A stretch of 64,000 nt of DNA from assembly GCA_945865635.1 (NCBI GenBank), contig CAMBEP010000001.1, positions 1 to 64,000 on the forward strand, given 5' to 3'. The DNA is from Candidatus Kuenenia stuttgartensis. Its GTDB lineage: Bacteria; Planctomycetota; Planctomycetia; Isosphaerales; Isosphaeraceae. Numbering within the stretch: position 1 is the first letter of the stretch; every line of letters begins with the position of its first letter. The translations under genes were made by a program, and so were the position numbers. Shown one piece after another: positions 1-10,012 of this stretch. The notes under the pieces were generated by a model. It was not told where the DNA came from, ran no database searches, and worked only from the letters and a program-made list of their open reading frames with translations.

Positions 1-3000
1 CGCGGTCCGTTGATCCGTCGCACAAGTCTCGTTGGCAATTCACTTAACGGTATCTGGCTGATGCCAAACGTGAATGGTTATTCCGAACCAACCAACGCCA
101 TGTTCTATCCCAACAACCCATCGTATGCCGGCGGTGCCCAGAACTATACCGTAGATGATCCATTGCCTGTGGTGGTCATTTCGCAAGTTGTGGTGGGTGA
201 ACGGCTCGATTACACCGGTGGACCGGGCACTCCGGTGACCTTTACAGACCGGCTTTATGTACAGCCTGGCATGATGTTCAAGATGTCGCGCGGGTCGTGG
301 ATCAATGCGGCCACAGCCAATTCCTCTGTCAATATTGGTGATCGTACATATATCAACGAATACGATGCCAATCCGAACTTTGGACCTCAAGATCCAACAT
401 TCCAGCCCAACACCACCGGCGATGCGAAAGCGATCTTCACATCACTTTATGATGACACAGCATCGACTTTCTACTTTGACCCGGCCACAGGTGTGAAAAC
501 CACGATTGTTCCTGCAATCGATACGGATAATGGTGGCAATTATCTGCAACCGACTCCGACCAGTGTGAATTCGCAAGCCCGCTGGGGTGCGATCAACATC
601 AAGAATGGTGTTGTGGCTGTGATTGACGAGGCACAGTTTCAGTATGGCGGTGGAGTTTTGAACACACAATCGGGCACGCAGCCATCGATGAATGTTTTGA
701 ACTTCAATGCCGGTATTAACCTCATCAACATCGATAACGGAAATTTCAACGGAAACTTCAATAACAGTTTGCTGGCTGGTGCTTATGCATCGGTTACAAA
801 CAATGACTTTTTCGCCAACCAAGACGCACCAATTGCAGCCGATCCAAACAGCTTCTACGCTGGCGACCCAACCAAACCACTGGTTTCGGGGAATCCATTC
901 TTCCGTGGCAACGTGATGAAGTACAACGGGATTGACGGTCTGGCTGTACTGGCCACTGTCTACTACACCACAAATGGACCGGTTGAAGGTGGCGTAGGTG
1001 GCGGTTCCTATTACAACCTGAACGTGGATTCTGTATGGGATGATACGGATATCACGTATGTTGTTCGTGGTTCGATCATTCTGGCAGGCTGGGGCGGCGG
1101 GTTCTTCAACTCTGGTTCCAACAGCAAACCCAACCCAGACCCGAATGTCCTGACACAGGAAATCAAGCCCAAGCAGACATTCACCATCCAATCTGCCGTG
1201 CCCGACACTCTGCTTGCAGACGGCTCGCGAATTGCCCGCCCTGGCGAATCCATGCTGGTGAAAATGCTTAATGACCCATATGGGCCTCAACCCGCAGGTT
1301 CGATTGATGGTCAGGGGAACGATACGAATACCACCTTCGCGGGTGCAGGCTTCGTGGTCGGACGCGACAACGGCATCGATCCAACCGCGGACCCAACTCT
1401 TGATGCTGGTTGGGGTAGCCAGATTCGAATCTTGGGAATTGGCTCCAATGAAACCACCGGCCAGTCGAGAGTTCCTGTTGTTATCACCAGCTTGCGTGAC
1501 AGTACTGTGGGCAAGACCGTTCGTGGAGTGACCATGAACAGCATCTTGAGCCCGACGCTTTATGCTGGCTTGAATCCGACGACGCCAACCGCTGGCGATG
1601 GTGGGGTAATCTACTTCGGTGGTCTTTCTCAAACCGATTACAACCTGTTTGATCCACGCGGCGGTAATCTGGTCGATAATTCCGACATCCGATACATGAC
1701 CCGCATGGAAATGCAGGGTGGTAACGTGGTGGACATGGTGGACAACGACGGCACAGTCGGCATCACCATTGCTGACAATCCGCTCTATCAAAAGCTTGGC
1801 CTGTTGCTGCCTGGCACGAACTCGCCTACCCTGACGCAATACAATTCCGCCAATGCCATGGCCTTGTCGAATTCTAACTTCGCCAACTTCAGCCAGGTCG
1901 GCATCGTGGTTCACGCCGGCAACGACCTGCTGGCCAGGGTTGTAACGTCTCAGGGGTCACTGGGTTTTGTGCAGCGTGTCAGCGGCCTGAAGGGTCAGGG
2001 CAATGTCCTGTTTGCCGTAAACAATACGTTTGCGAATATGCAGGGCGGGATTCGTACCTTGTCGGAAACCACCGACAACGCAACGGCCCAGAACCCCATG
2101 ACCATCATGGCTCTGAACAACACCTTCTACAACACCAATATTGGCCTTTATTCCACGGCTCCAGCTTATAATGGCTCGAACAGCAATTCGCATGTCTACA
2201 TGTATGCGATGGACAATATCTTCTCGAATTGTTCCCAATATGCTGTTCAGCAAGTAGGCCAGAATTATGGGTCTGAAGGCCAGTACAACCTCTACTATTC
2301 CAATGCTCAGAATACATCTGGCTTCTACGATGTTTCTGGAGTTTTTGGCAACCCGCTCTTCCGCAATGCTGCCGGATTGGACTTCACCCTGCTGCCAGGT
2401 TCCGCTGCGATTGATATTGCCCGCTCAGAAGTCGGCCCACTACCTATGGGTAACGCTCTGGCACCTATATCGACACAGGTTCTTGCCGGCAACATCGGTG
2501 GGATTCGCAACCAGACAGGCCGAATCAGCTCACGTGGTGGCTTTGGAACTTATCTGGCAGTCGATATTGTGACATTGCCTGGCTATCAATATCGTAGCTA
2601 CTACGATCAGTTCATTCCGATCGTTTCCGGAACTCCGGTCTCGTATAACGGAACAGCCTCAAATTCTGCGACTTGGTCCTACACGCCAATCAGTGGCGAA
2701 CGAGATCAGAACGGCTACCTGCGGCAGGACGATCCATCGACTCCGAATGTCGGTTTCGGCAGCCGCCCATTCTTTGATTCAGGTGCCTACGAATATCGCA
2801 GGCTGTTTGGGCCACAAGTCACAGCCGTAACAGCCCTTCTGCCTGGTGGCACAACTCCTGTCAATATCTATAAGCCACTTGGCGTGGCAGGGACTAACAA
2901 GAGCCCTGAATCGATATCTTTTACTCTCAATGCTCGTCTTGACCCACTCACAATCACATCCAAGACGATCATTCTTCAGGCTTCAGGTGGCGATGGAGTC

Positions 3001-5589
3001 TTCGGTAACGCCAACTCGACCAGTGATCGTACCATCGACCTTTCAGGCAAGCTGGCCTATGACCCTGTGACCAAACAAATCACGGTCAATATGGCTACAA
3101 GCAACCTGCTTCTGACCAACGACCTTTATCGCATCATACTGGTTGGTGAAGGTGCGACAGTCATTCGCGACCAGCGAGGCAACCCGCTTGATGGCGAAAA
3201 TCTCGACGCCTCAGGTGCCCAGTTGCCTCTTCCATCCGGCGATGGCTTCCCTGGTGGTAGCTTCCAAGTCACATTCTCAGTGGATACCAATCCACCAAAA
3301 ATCGTGGCTGGCTCCTTCCAATTGGTCGCCGCCTCCGATACCGGCCAGCCAGGCGACCAAATCACACGTGCCAGCACTCCTGATTTCACAGGTGCTGTCT
3401 ATGATGTTCCGCCGCCAACCAACCCGCTGCTCAACCAGACTGTGAGCCTTTCGGTTTCCACACTCGGCAACGGCGTCTATGACCTGCCAAATGTGGGAAC
3501 CACCCAGACCAATGCTCAGGGCATCTTCATTGTCAAGCCAAATCAACCGCTTAACGAAACCCAATACAATGTCGGGCCTGACGGTATCCTGGGAACAGCT
3601 GACGATACGAATTACAGTGTCGCCAAAGTTTCCGCCACGGATCAAAGCGGCAACGTTTCGAATCCGAACGACCGCAACGCCCAGCTCAAATTTGTCGTGG
3701 ACACACAAGGCCCACGTATCACGAGTGCAAACCCTGCTCCCAACTCGCAAGTGACGGCCACAAACGTTTTGCCAGTCACTTTGGGAGTCAACGAGAACGT
3801 CAATCCAGCCACCCTGACCACATCAAGCATCATCGTGGTTCGTTCCGGTGGTGATGGTGTCTTCGGTAACGCCAACGACGTCAAAATGACAATCGACCCA
3901 GCCTCGATCAAGGTAGACTACCTGAAGATCGATGCTCAGGGTTCCATCAACGTCTCGTTCAATATCAACGGCCCATCGTTCCCGAACGACCTCTACCGTG
4001 TCACTTTGGTTGGAGCCGGAGCCAGTGCTGTCACGGACCGTGCGGGCAACCCGCTTAATGGTCAGTTCAACGGCACTTTCCCATCAGGTGTCAAGACATA
4101 CAATGGCACGGGTACGGACTTTGTCATGTACTACACCATTCTTGACACATCCAAGTTTGTCACGCGATATGTCAGCACGTCTGGCGGAACAGGCACGGGA
4201 GCTGTCGGGTCACGCAACAATCCTTACCCATCCATCACGTCGGCCATTAATGCGGCCCAGATCGGTGATACGGTTGCCGTTCTGCCTGGCACCTATAACG
4301 AGAACGTGGTTCTTAAATCGCTGGTGCAACTCGTCTCGGCATCGACCTCCAGCACAAACACGATTCTCTATCCTGGCATCGCCAAAGAGACCGTCATTCG
4401 GCCTGCCTTCGGTGCCACCAATGTCATCACGGTCACAGGCTCTGGCCTGATCAGTACCGATGTTGCCCCCACAAGGCTCAGCGGATTTACCCTCGCATCT
4501 CCGCTTGTCGGGAGTGAGACCGCCGGCACGATTGATCCAAAATCTGTCGCCCTTAGTCTCACCAACAGCCTCATCAATGTAGACCGCATCTATGTGATGA
4601 ATGCTGGAACGGGTATCCAGATCAACACCTCTGGCAATTCTGCCCCGACACCACTGATCTCCAACGCAGTGATCGTTGGCAATACCAATGGTATGGTCAT
4701 CAGCGATGGCGGCACAACCGACTCCCTGCTCCGCCCAATCGTCCTGACCAACAACACCATCGCCTTTAACGACAACGGTGTTGTGGTCAATGTTGCAGGA
4801 ACGAGTCCTGTCGATTTTGTTCAAATCGTCAACACGATCCTCTCGGGCAACGCCTCACTGACGACGCCTCGAACGGGCTACGCTGTGAGCTCAACCACAC
4901 TCGACCGCGTCACCCTGCGGTTCAATAACTTCTTCAACAATGGTGTCAGTGCCACAAACTATGCGGACGACACCATCAACATTGGCAATGGCTTCGACCC
5001 TGCCGCTTTGAACAACGGCCGCGATGCCCTTGGAAATGTTCCAGGTGATCCAGCTTTCGTCTATCCAGTTGATCCTCGCCCAAATGCAGATGGCCCCCTG
5101 AAATTCTTCACAGACGCCAACTACGATCTCAGGAAGACCTCCGTAGCAATCGATGCCGCCCTGAACAGCAGTGCACCGACTTACGACTTCCTTTATCGTG
5201 CCCGAGTGACGATTGCAGGCAAGGGCTATCCTGGTACCGGCCCAGCCGATATCGGAGCCTTTGAATACAACGGGACAGCCACGAGCCCTTCCACACCGAT
5301 CAACGTGCCAACGGCTTCAGGCTCAAGCACGGGATCGAATGCCGGGCCAAACTCAGGTGGAACTGGGAATGGAACAAGCTCGGGTTCAGGAACTGGCACC
5401 ACCATCACCACAAATCCAGCCCCAAAGCCAGCTCCGGCACCGGCTCCGAAAGTGACCCCGAAACCAGTGGTGAAAAAGCCAGTACCGAAACCAGTGGTGA
5501 AAAAGCCAGTACCGAAGCCAGTGGTGAAAAAGCCAGTGGTGAAAGCTCCGGTCAAGGCCCCAGTCAAAGCGGTCAAGAAAGCCGGCTGA
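1..5589 (+). CDS. Giant secreted beta-helix/Ig-like repeat protein, 5' end missing
   Basis: The reading frame is open at the left edge, so the true start lies upstream; at least 1,862 codons are present. From the sequence, the first ~900 residues are rich in Asn/Gly turns with repeated 'NNTFYN/DNIFSN'-like strands, as in a right-handed parallel beta-helix. About residues 930-1090 and 1230-1370 form two related Ig-like units sharing the motif SGGDGVFGNAN, with a BIG-type segment (DTGQPGDQITRASTPDFTG) between them. Residues ~1380-1755 are a second pectin-lyase-like helix opening with a DUF1565-like stretch (NPYPSITSAINAAQIGD). The C-terminus is a Gly/Ser linker followed by a Lys/Pro tail of KPVVKKPVP repeats. 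Surface or extracellular location is inferred from these domains; the signal peptide is not in the window. Enzyme activity cannot be assigned. Confidence 0.85.
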   Translation, partial: RGPLIRRTSLVGNSLNGIWLMPNVNGYSEPTNAMFYPNNPSYAGGAQNYTVDDPLPVVVISQVVVGERLDYTGGPGTPVTFTDRLYVQPGMMFKMSRGSWINAATANSSVNIGDRTYINEYDANPNFGPQDPTFQPNTTGDAKAIFTSLYDDTASTFYFDPATGVKTTIVPAIDTDNGGNYLQPTPTSVNSQARWGAINIKNGVVAVIDEAQFQYGGGVLNTQSGTQPSMNVLNFNAGINLINIDNGNFNGNFNNSLLAGAYASVTNNDFFANQDAPIAADPNSFYAGDPTKPLVSGNPFFRGNVMKYNGIDGLAVLATVYYTTNGPVEGGVGGGSYYNLNVDSVWDDTDITYVVRGSIILAGWGGGFFNSGSNSKPNPDPNVLTQEIKPKQTFTIQSAVPDTLLADGSRIARPGESMLVKMLNDPYGPQPAGSIDGQGNDTNTTFAGAGFVVGRDNGIDPTADPTLDAGWGSQIRILGIGSNETTGQSRVPVVITSLRDSTVGKTVRGVTMNSILSPTLYAGLNPTTPTAGDGGVIYFGGLSQTDYNLFDPRGGNLVDNSDIRYMTRMEMQGGNVVDMVDNDGTVGITIADNPLYQKLGLLLPGTNSPTLTQYNSANAMALSNSNFANFSQVGIVVHAGNDLLARVVTSQGSLGFVQRVSGLKGQGNVLFAVNNTFANMQGGIRTLSETTDNATAQNPMTIMALNNTFYNTNIGLYSTAPAYNGSNSNSHVYMYAMDNIFSNCSQYAVQQVGQNYGSEGQYNLYYSNAQNTSGFYDVSGVFGNPLFRNAAGLDFTLLPGSAAIDIARSEVGPLPMGNALAPISTQVLAGNIGGIRNQTGRISSRGGFGTYLAVDIVTLPGYQYRSYYDQFIPIVSGTPVSYNGTASNSATWSYTPISGERDQNGYLRQDDPSTPNVGFGSRPFFDSGAYEYRRLFGPQVTAVTALLPGGTTPVNIYKPLGVAGTNKSPESISFTLNARLDPLTITSKTIILQASGGDGVFGNANSTSDRTIDLSGKLAYDPVTKQITVNMATSNLLLTNDLYRIILVGEGATVIRDQRGNPLDGENLDASGAQLPLPSGDGFPGGSFQVTFSVDTNPPKIVAGSFQLVAASDTGQPGDQITRASTPDFTGAVYDVPPPTNPLLNQTVSLSVSTLGNGVYDLPNVGTTQTNAQGIFIVKPNQPLNETQYNVGPDGILGTADDTNYSVAKVSATDQSGNVSNPNDRNAQLKFVVDTQGPRITSANPAPNSQVTATNVLPVTLGVNENVNPATLTTSSIIVVRSGGDGVFGNANDVKMTIDPASIKVDYLKIDAQGSINVSFNINGPSFPNDLYRVTLVGAGASAVTDRAGNPLNGQFNGTFPSGVKTYNGTGTDFVMYYTILDTSKFVTRYVSTSGGTGTGAVGSRNNPYPSITSAINAAQIGDTVAVLPGTYNENVVLKSLVQLVSASTSSTNTILYPGIAKETVIRPAFGATNVITVTGSGLISTDVAPTRLSGFTLASPLVGSETAGTIDPKSVALSLTNSLINVDRIYVMNAGTGIQINTSGNSAPTPLISNAVIVGNTNGMVISDGGTTDSLLRPIVLTNNTIAFNDNGVVVNVAGTSPVDFVQIVNTILSGNASLTTPRTGYAVSSTTLDRVTLRFNNFFNNGVSATNYADDTINIGNGFDPAALNNGRDALGNVPGDPAFVYPVDPRPNADGPLKFFTDANYDLRKTSVAIDAALNSSAPTYDFLYRARVTIAGKGYPGTGPADIGAFEYNGTATSPSTPINVPTASGSSTGSNAGPNSGGTGNGTSSGSGTGTTITTNPAPKPAPAPAPKVTPKPVVKKPVPKPVVKKPVPKPVVKKPVVKAPVKAPVKAVKKAG
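5458..5537 (+). repeat. 27-bp tandem repeat (about 3 copies) coding the Lys/Pro tail
   Basis: Units start at 5458, 5485 and 5512. The first two are identical and the third differs by one base before diverging after ~26 bases. They encode the PKPVVKKPV repeats at the C-terminus of the preceding gene. Such short in-frame repeats are prone to copy-number change by slippage (inference). Confidence 0.85.
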
Positions 5590-5670
5590 ATCCAGCCGAG
5601 ATCGTAACCCGCGAGCGGAGCCCAAGACTGGTGCCGCACACCTGGCTTGACACCCTCCCTCGCTTTTTTC

Positions 5671-5707
5671 AATCGCCGAACTCCTCCTGCACGAGGGTTC
5701 GGCGATT
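5671..5707 (+). terminator. Hairpin after giant beta-helix gene
   Basis: Perfect 11-bp stem AATCGCCGAAC / GTTCGGCGATT with a 15-base loop, 81 bases after the stop. The T-run (5665-5670) lies before the stem rather than after it, so it is a poor fit to a standard intrinsic terminator on the plus strand; it may act as a transcript 3' end stabiliser. Confidence 0.5.
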
Positions 5708-5962
5708 CTCGTTTACTACAAAAAATCAAGAGACTCTTTGCTCAGCCAGCACTCAAACAGTTTGACTAGAGAATCCTTAGCTCTCCCACTTTGGTTGCAT
5801 GCGAAGTTCCCGGATGTCAATTCAGCAGAAAAGCTCCATTCAGGAACCCATAGAATTTTAGGCTCCTATGCCCTTTGGTTCGCGATCAATCACATTTAGA
5901 GCAATTGGTTATCGTCATATTTTAAAAAACGATTGAATGCATGCATGCACCTATTGACAATT

Positions 5963-5990
5963 TTGACTTTGTTAAATTAGAGTGTATATT
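5963..5990 (+). promoter_or_regulatory. Sigma70-type promoter candidate
   Basis: TTGACT (5963-5968), 16-base spacer, TATATT (5985-5990), in an AT-rich stretch about 100 bases before the ATG at 6089. A second TTGACA at 5954 is too far from the -10. Assigned by pattern only. Confidence 0.5.
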
Positions 5991-6088
5991 ACATAGCATC
6001 GTCCAAATCCATCAGCATTGACTTCATCGACTTCGTTCGCCTGACGAGACTTAAGTTCCGTCACAGCCCTTTCTTCCGGGGATACATC

Positions 6089-9000
6089 ATGTCGAGTCGA
6101 ATTCTTGGCCTAAAGTCTGAGTCGAAAACAGCGAACCGTGCCAAGAGTGCCCGGTTCATGATCGAGCATCTTGAAGCTCGAGAGGTATTGGCAACTTATA
6201 TCGTAACTTCGGCTCTTCCAGACCTTCTGGCGACAACCGCCGGTAGTTTGAACAATTGTATTGTTCTTGCAAATTCCGATCCAACGCCCGACAAGATTAT
6301 TTTCTCTGATACACTCTCTGCGGATAGAAATGGGTTGATCAATATTGATGCGAAGTGGCTTCGCCGGATCACCAGTCAGATTGCATTTGATGGCTTGGAA
6401 TTGCCTGATGGAACCTCCAGAACCAATGTTCAGGTGGTTCTCAATGGGCCCAAAGATACGAGTCCTTCAGGATATAATATTGGGTCGTCAGTGCTCGAAT
6501 TTGTGAGTGGTTCGAGCGATTCCTCAGCTCGGGGAATCAACTTCTTGAACAACAATGGCAGCGCAGTTTCCGCGACCAATGTGGATAGAATCAATATCTC
6601 TCAAAGCTATTTTGGGCTGGCATCAACGGGTGGAGTCAAAGGTCCTAATGGCGCCGGTGTGATTTTTGCAGGCGTCAACAACGGCCGCATCTCTGGCAAT
6701 AACCTCAATTACAATCGTGGTGCTGCAATCAGTGTTTCCGGGACAGGAAATCTGATTCAAGGCAATTCCTTGAGCAACAATGGCGCTGGCATCGTCATAG
6801 CCGGTAATGGGGCGGGTAACTCAATTTCAGGCAATTCAGTCTACCTGAATTCCGGTACAGGGATTGAGATCGGAGCCAATGCCAACGCTGGTATGAAAGC
6901 TCCTGTACTGACTGAAGTGACATTGTCGTCACAAAACTCTTTCTTCGCGAGAAAGACTTTGAATGTCAAAGGCAATCTGGTCGGGCTCGCGCCCAATTCC
7001 AGCTACAATCTTCAATTCTTTGCGACACCTTCGAATTCGACCTTAACTCCTGCCAATGCTCAAGGCCGCTATTATTTTCAGTTCTATGACCTGAAAGTGG
7101 CCACAGATGGCAATGGCAATGCCTCGTTTAATCAAGCAATAAATGCTTCCCAGGCCGCGAATGCGGGTGCACCTGTGAATCTTTCGGATTATGTGACTGC
7201 GACCGCCACGAAAATCTCGGATGGAAGCTCGTCCGGATTTTCAAACACGCAACAGGTTGTACGACAATTAACCGCCGACCTCTCTATCGATATGATTGCT
7301 GATCCGAACCCGGTCGATGTTGGCACCATGGTGGAATTCACCATGAATGTTAATAACACCGGCCCTGACGCGGCTTCAAGTGTTCAAATGGTCGATCAAC
7401 TTAACCCTGCCTTCACTTTCGTGAGCGCATCGTCAACCCAGGGCATTATCTCGGTCGACGCCAATAATAAGCTGACCGCTGACCTAGGCAATGTCGATGC
7501 GGTTCGAACAGTCCAGATCAAAGTTCAGGTGCGAGCCAACCAGACCGGTCTGTTTTCAAACACAGCCAGTGTGATCACTCCAACTTTTGATACCGACAAA
7601 ACGAATAATTCGGCCACAACCAATATCACAATTTTGCCGAATCCGAAAGCCGACCTCTTTCTTGAAGCCACATTCATTCCCTCAGTCATTCCAATTGGTG
7701 AGGAAACCGTTTATTCGATCGTTGTCAACAACAATGGCCCTGAAATCGCCCGTGGAGTGACAACCGTCACACACATTGGCAGCGGTGTCAGCTTTGTCAA
7801 CGCTTCAAACGATCATGGTACGGTCACGTTCGATCCTAAAACCAATCTGCTCTACTCCACCATGGGCGCTGTTGAAGTCGCAGGCAAAGCGATTCTGACA
7901 ATCCATGTGCGTGGCGAACTACCTCAGATTGTGACTTTTGATTCAACGGTCACCACAACCTCTCAAGAATTGGCCCCAATCACCAACAAAATATCCTCAG
8001 ACCTTACGGTGGTGGATGTTCCTGGTAAAATCCAGTTCCCAAATTCGATTTATCGGGCGGACGAAAACACGGTCATACAAATTCCTGTGACCCGCTCCGA
8101 AGGAACTCTTGGTGATGCTCAGGTCTACTTCAGCACCGTTGATGGAACCGCCATTGCAGGTGTGGATTACGTGCCCCTGACCAACTACCTTGTGAATTTT
8201 CCTGACGGTGATACCTCAACCCAATACGTAAGTGTCACCTTGCTGCAGGCACCCAACTGGGATGTCAACAAATCATTGGGCCTACAGCTCACCGATGCCT
8301 CGGGCGCTATTTTGGGAATTCCTGCCAATGCTGTCTTGAACATCAAGAATACGCATTCGGCACCCGTCGGAACGATCCAACTTGGCTCCGTCACACCGCC
8401 TAATCCAGTTCTCGAAACTCAAGGTTCTGTGACAGTTCAAGTCTCTCGCCAAGGCGGTACTTCCACGCCCATTTCTGTGGTTTACTCTACAGCCGATGGA
8501 ACCGACCCAAATGCTGCCAAGGCAGGTGTGAATTACACCGCCACAACCGGTACCCTGACTTGGGCCAATGGCGAAATGGGCACCAAGAGCTTCAAAGTTC
8601 CGATCCTGAACACAGGTGTCTATTTTGCAAACCTGGCACAGTTCAGTGTCAATATTGCAACGGCTGATCCAACTCTGATTCCTGGACCCACCTCTGCTTT
8701 GGTTTCCATCCAGAACACAACCGAAACCTCGACTCTTGGAATCTCTCCGACCAGCTATGTTGTCGATGAATCGGGTCAATCCGTCACCTTGACTGTTGTC
8801 AGAACGGTTGCCATCCTACCCTCAGGAACCATTCCTGCTGTCAGCGTGAATTATGCAACAATCGATGGATCGGCCACCGCTGGTGTCGACTATACAGCAA
8901 CTGCGGGCACTTTGAGCTGGGCTGCTGGAGACACGTCACCGAAAACCATTACGGTTCCGATTTTAGAAAATAGCCAGATTTCGCTTGACCGGCTCTTCAC

Positions 9001-9787
9001 GGTTGCACTCTCAAACCCGTCCACCAATGCCACAATTGCAACCGGTGGAAGCACTGCTACGGTGACCATCAAAAACGATGATATCGACAAAAATGGGCCC
9101 ATCGTCAGTGTGGTTCAACTTGCAGGCTCCTCCACAAGCTTTAATCAGATCGTCCTGACTTTCAATGAGTCGCTCAGCTCCACCACTGCGACAGACACCA
9201 GCAACTACATTGTGACAGATCCATCTGGAACCAATATTCCAGTCAACTCGGCACAATACCTTGCCACTTCAAATTCCGTGGTTCTGACCATCCCAACGGG
9301 TGTTACTAAATCAAATCTGATTTACAAAGTCTTCGCCAACGGTTCCAGCCCGAATGGTCTACAGGACCTTTACGGCAATTTCCTAAACGGCACAGGCAGC
9401 GGCAATAATACCAACTTCATCGATACTGTTGCTCGTGGCACCAATGTCACATACAACGACAACATGAATAACAAGGTGAATATTACCCTCAACAATGGTT
9501 ATTTTGACCTTGTCCGTTATGCGGATGGTCATGGCCGTGGCCTTTCGTTGTATAATACATCAACATCCACAGTTTTGAATGGAACGGTCAAGAGGCTCAA
9601 CGCCGCGAGCACTGGCTACACCGTGATTGAGTATATGTCCGGGGTGACAGTACCAAACAAAGTCAAAATTGCATTGACCCAACCTCCGTTCGTTTTCTAT
9701 CACATCTATGGCGCGAATCCGGCTTTGCCAGCAGGAATGGTCTCTGCCAGCAAGCTCATGGCCGCCCGCCTGCGTCGTGGAAAGTGA
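6089..9787 (+). CDS. Exported beta-helix / DUF11 / Calx-beta multidomain surface protein
   Basis: 1,232 residues. GGGGA six bases before the ATG supports the start. Residues 22-35 carry the planctomycete-type N-terminal motif RFMIEHLEAREVLA instead of an ordinary hydrophobic signal peptide. In order: a short parallel beta-helix (~100-270), two DUF11 domains (~395-510 and ~515-640, each starting AD-L-), three Calx-beta domains (~645-755, ~755-880, ~880-995, with the typical VDGTAIAGVDY, ADGT...AGVNY and IDGSATAGVDY strands), an Ig-like unit (~1000-1110) and a basic C-terminal segment ending LRRGK. Calx-beta and DUF11 domains are known in adhesins and cell-envelope proteins; calcium binding and adhesion are inferred. 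It lies downstream of another giant exported protein but has its own promoter candidate and terminator. Confidence 0.88.
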   Translation: MSSRILGLKSESKTANRAKSARFMIEHLEAREVLATYIVTSALPDLLATTAGSLNNCIVLANSDPTPDKIIFSDTLSADRNGLINIDAKWLRRITSQIAFDGLELPDGTSRTNVQVVLNGPKDTSPSGYNIGSSVLEFVSGSSDSSARGINFLNNNGSAVSATNVDRINISQSYFGLASTGGVKGPNGAGVIFAGVNNGRISGNNLNYNRGAAISVSGTGNLIQGNSLSNNGAGIVIAGNGAGNSISGNSVYLNSGTGIEIGANANAGMKAPVLTEVTLSSQNSFFARKTLNVKGNLVGLAPNSSYNLQFFATPSNSTLTPANAQGRYYFQFYDLKVATDGNGNASFNQAINASQAANAGAPVNLSDYVTATATKISDGSSSGFSNTQQVVRQLTADLSIDMIADPNPVDVGTMVEFTMNVNNTGPDAASSVQMVDQLNPAFTFVSASSTQGIISVDANNKLTADLGNVDAVRTVQIKVQVRANQTGLFSNTASVITPTFDTDKTNNSATTNITILPNPKADLFLEATFIPSVIPIGEETVYSIVVNNNGPEIARGVTTVTHIGSGVSFVNASNDHGTVTFDPKTNLLYSTMGAVEVAGKAILTIHVRGELPQIVTFDSTVTTTSQELAPITNKISSDLTVVDVPGKIQFPNSIYRADENTVIQIPVTRSEGTLGDAQVYFSTVDGTAIAGVDYVPLTNYLVNFPDGDTSTQYVSVTLLQAPNWDVNKSLGLQLTDASGAILGIPANAVLNIKNTHSAPVGTIQLGSVTPPNPVLETQGSVTVQVSRQGGTSTPISVVYSTADGTDPNAAKAGVNYTATTGTLTWANGEMGTKSFKVPILNTGVYFANLAQFSVNIATADPTLIPGPTSALVSIQNTTETSTLGISPTSYVVDESGQSVTLTVVRTVAILPSGTIPAVSVNYATIDGSATAGVDYTATAGTLSWAAGDTSPKTITVPILENSQISLDRLFTVALSNPSTNATIATGGSTATVTIKNDDIDKNGPIVSVVQLAGSSTSFNQIVLTFNESLSSTTATDTSNYIVTDPSGTNIPVNSAQYLATSNSVVLTIPTGVTKSNLIYKVFANGSSPNGLQDLYGNFLNGTGSGNNTNFIDTVARGTNVTYNDNMNNKVNITLNNGYFDLVRYADGHGRGLSLYNTSTSTVLNGTVKRLNAASTGYTVIEYMSGVTVPNKVKIALTQPPFVFYHIYGANPALPAGMVSASKLMAARLRRGK

Positions 9788-9822
9788 TAGAATAGTCGTT
9801 GATGATTGATCAAAAAAGCTTG

Positions 9823-9865
9823 ACCCACCCGAAATCACAATTCGGGTGGGTATTTTCTTTTCTTC
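9823..9865 (+). terminator. Intrinsic terminator
   Basis: Stem ACCCACCCGAA / TTCGGGTGGGT (11 bp, 7-base loop) followed by ATTTTCTTTTCTT, 35 bases after the surface-protein stop. Confidence 0.85.
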
Positions 9866-9931
9866 GCTCCCAAAACCTGCGACACGCCAAAAAACTGTAA
9901 GTCATGACCCCAAAAGATCGCGACCAGCATT

Positions 9932-9950
9932 TGAAGATTTGTAATCTTCA
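9932..9950 (-). other. Short hairpin 3' of the ceramidase-like gene
   Basis: TGAAGATT-TGT-AATCTTCA, 8-bp stem. It lies 62 bases beyond the minus-strand stop at 10013 and has no T-run, so termination is only a possibility. Confidence 0.3.
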
Positions 9951-10012
9951 TGAAAGATAGGATAAGAATCGCAGTAAATTCTTGGCAAACAGATTCCCAG
10001 CATCAGTTTGCA

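Larger units (their letters stand above)
5590..6088. other. Intergenic region between two giant exported-protein genes
   Basis: Holds a hairpin at 5671-5707 after the upstream gene and a promoter-like pair at 5963-5990 before the downstream gene. No reading frame with coding character was seen. The stretch 5880-6000 is AT-rich. Confidence 0.7.

Noticed and set aside
442-1914. Long minus-strand open frame (490 codons) opposite the first giant gene
   Set aside because: It mirrors the codon bias of the plus-strand gene, has no ribosome site or family motif, and its translation is rich in His/Arg/Val as expected for an antisense shadow.
5458-5537. Tandem repeat as a CRISPR array
   Set aside because: The units are contiguous with no spacers and lie in frame within a coding sequence.
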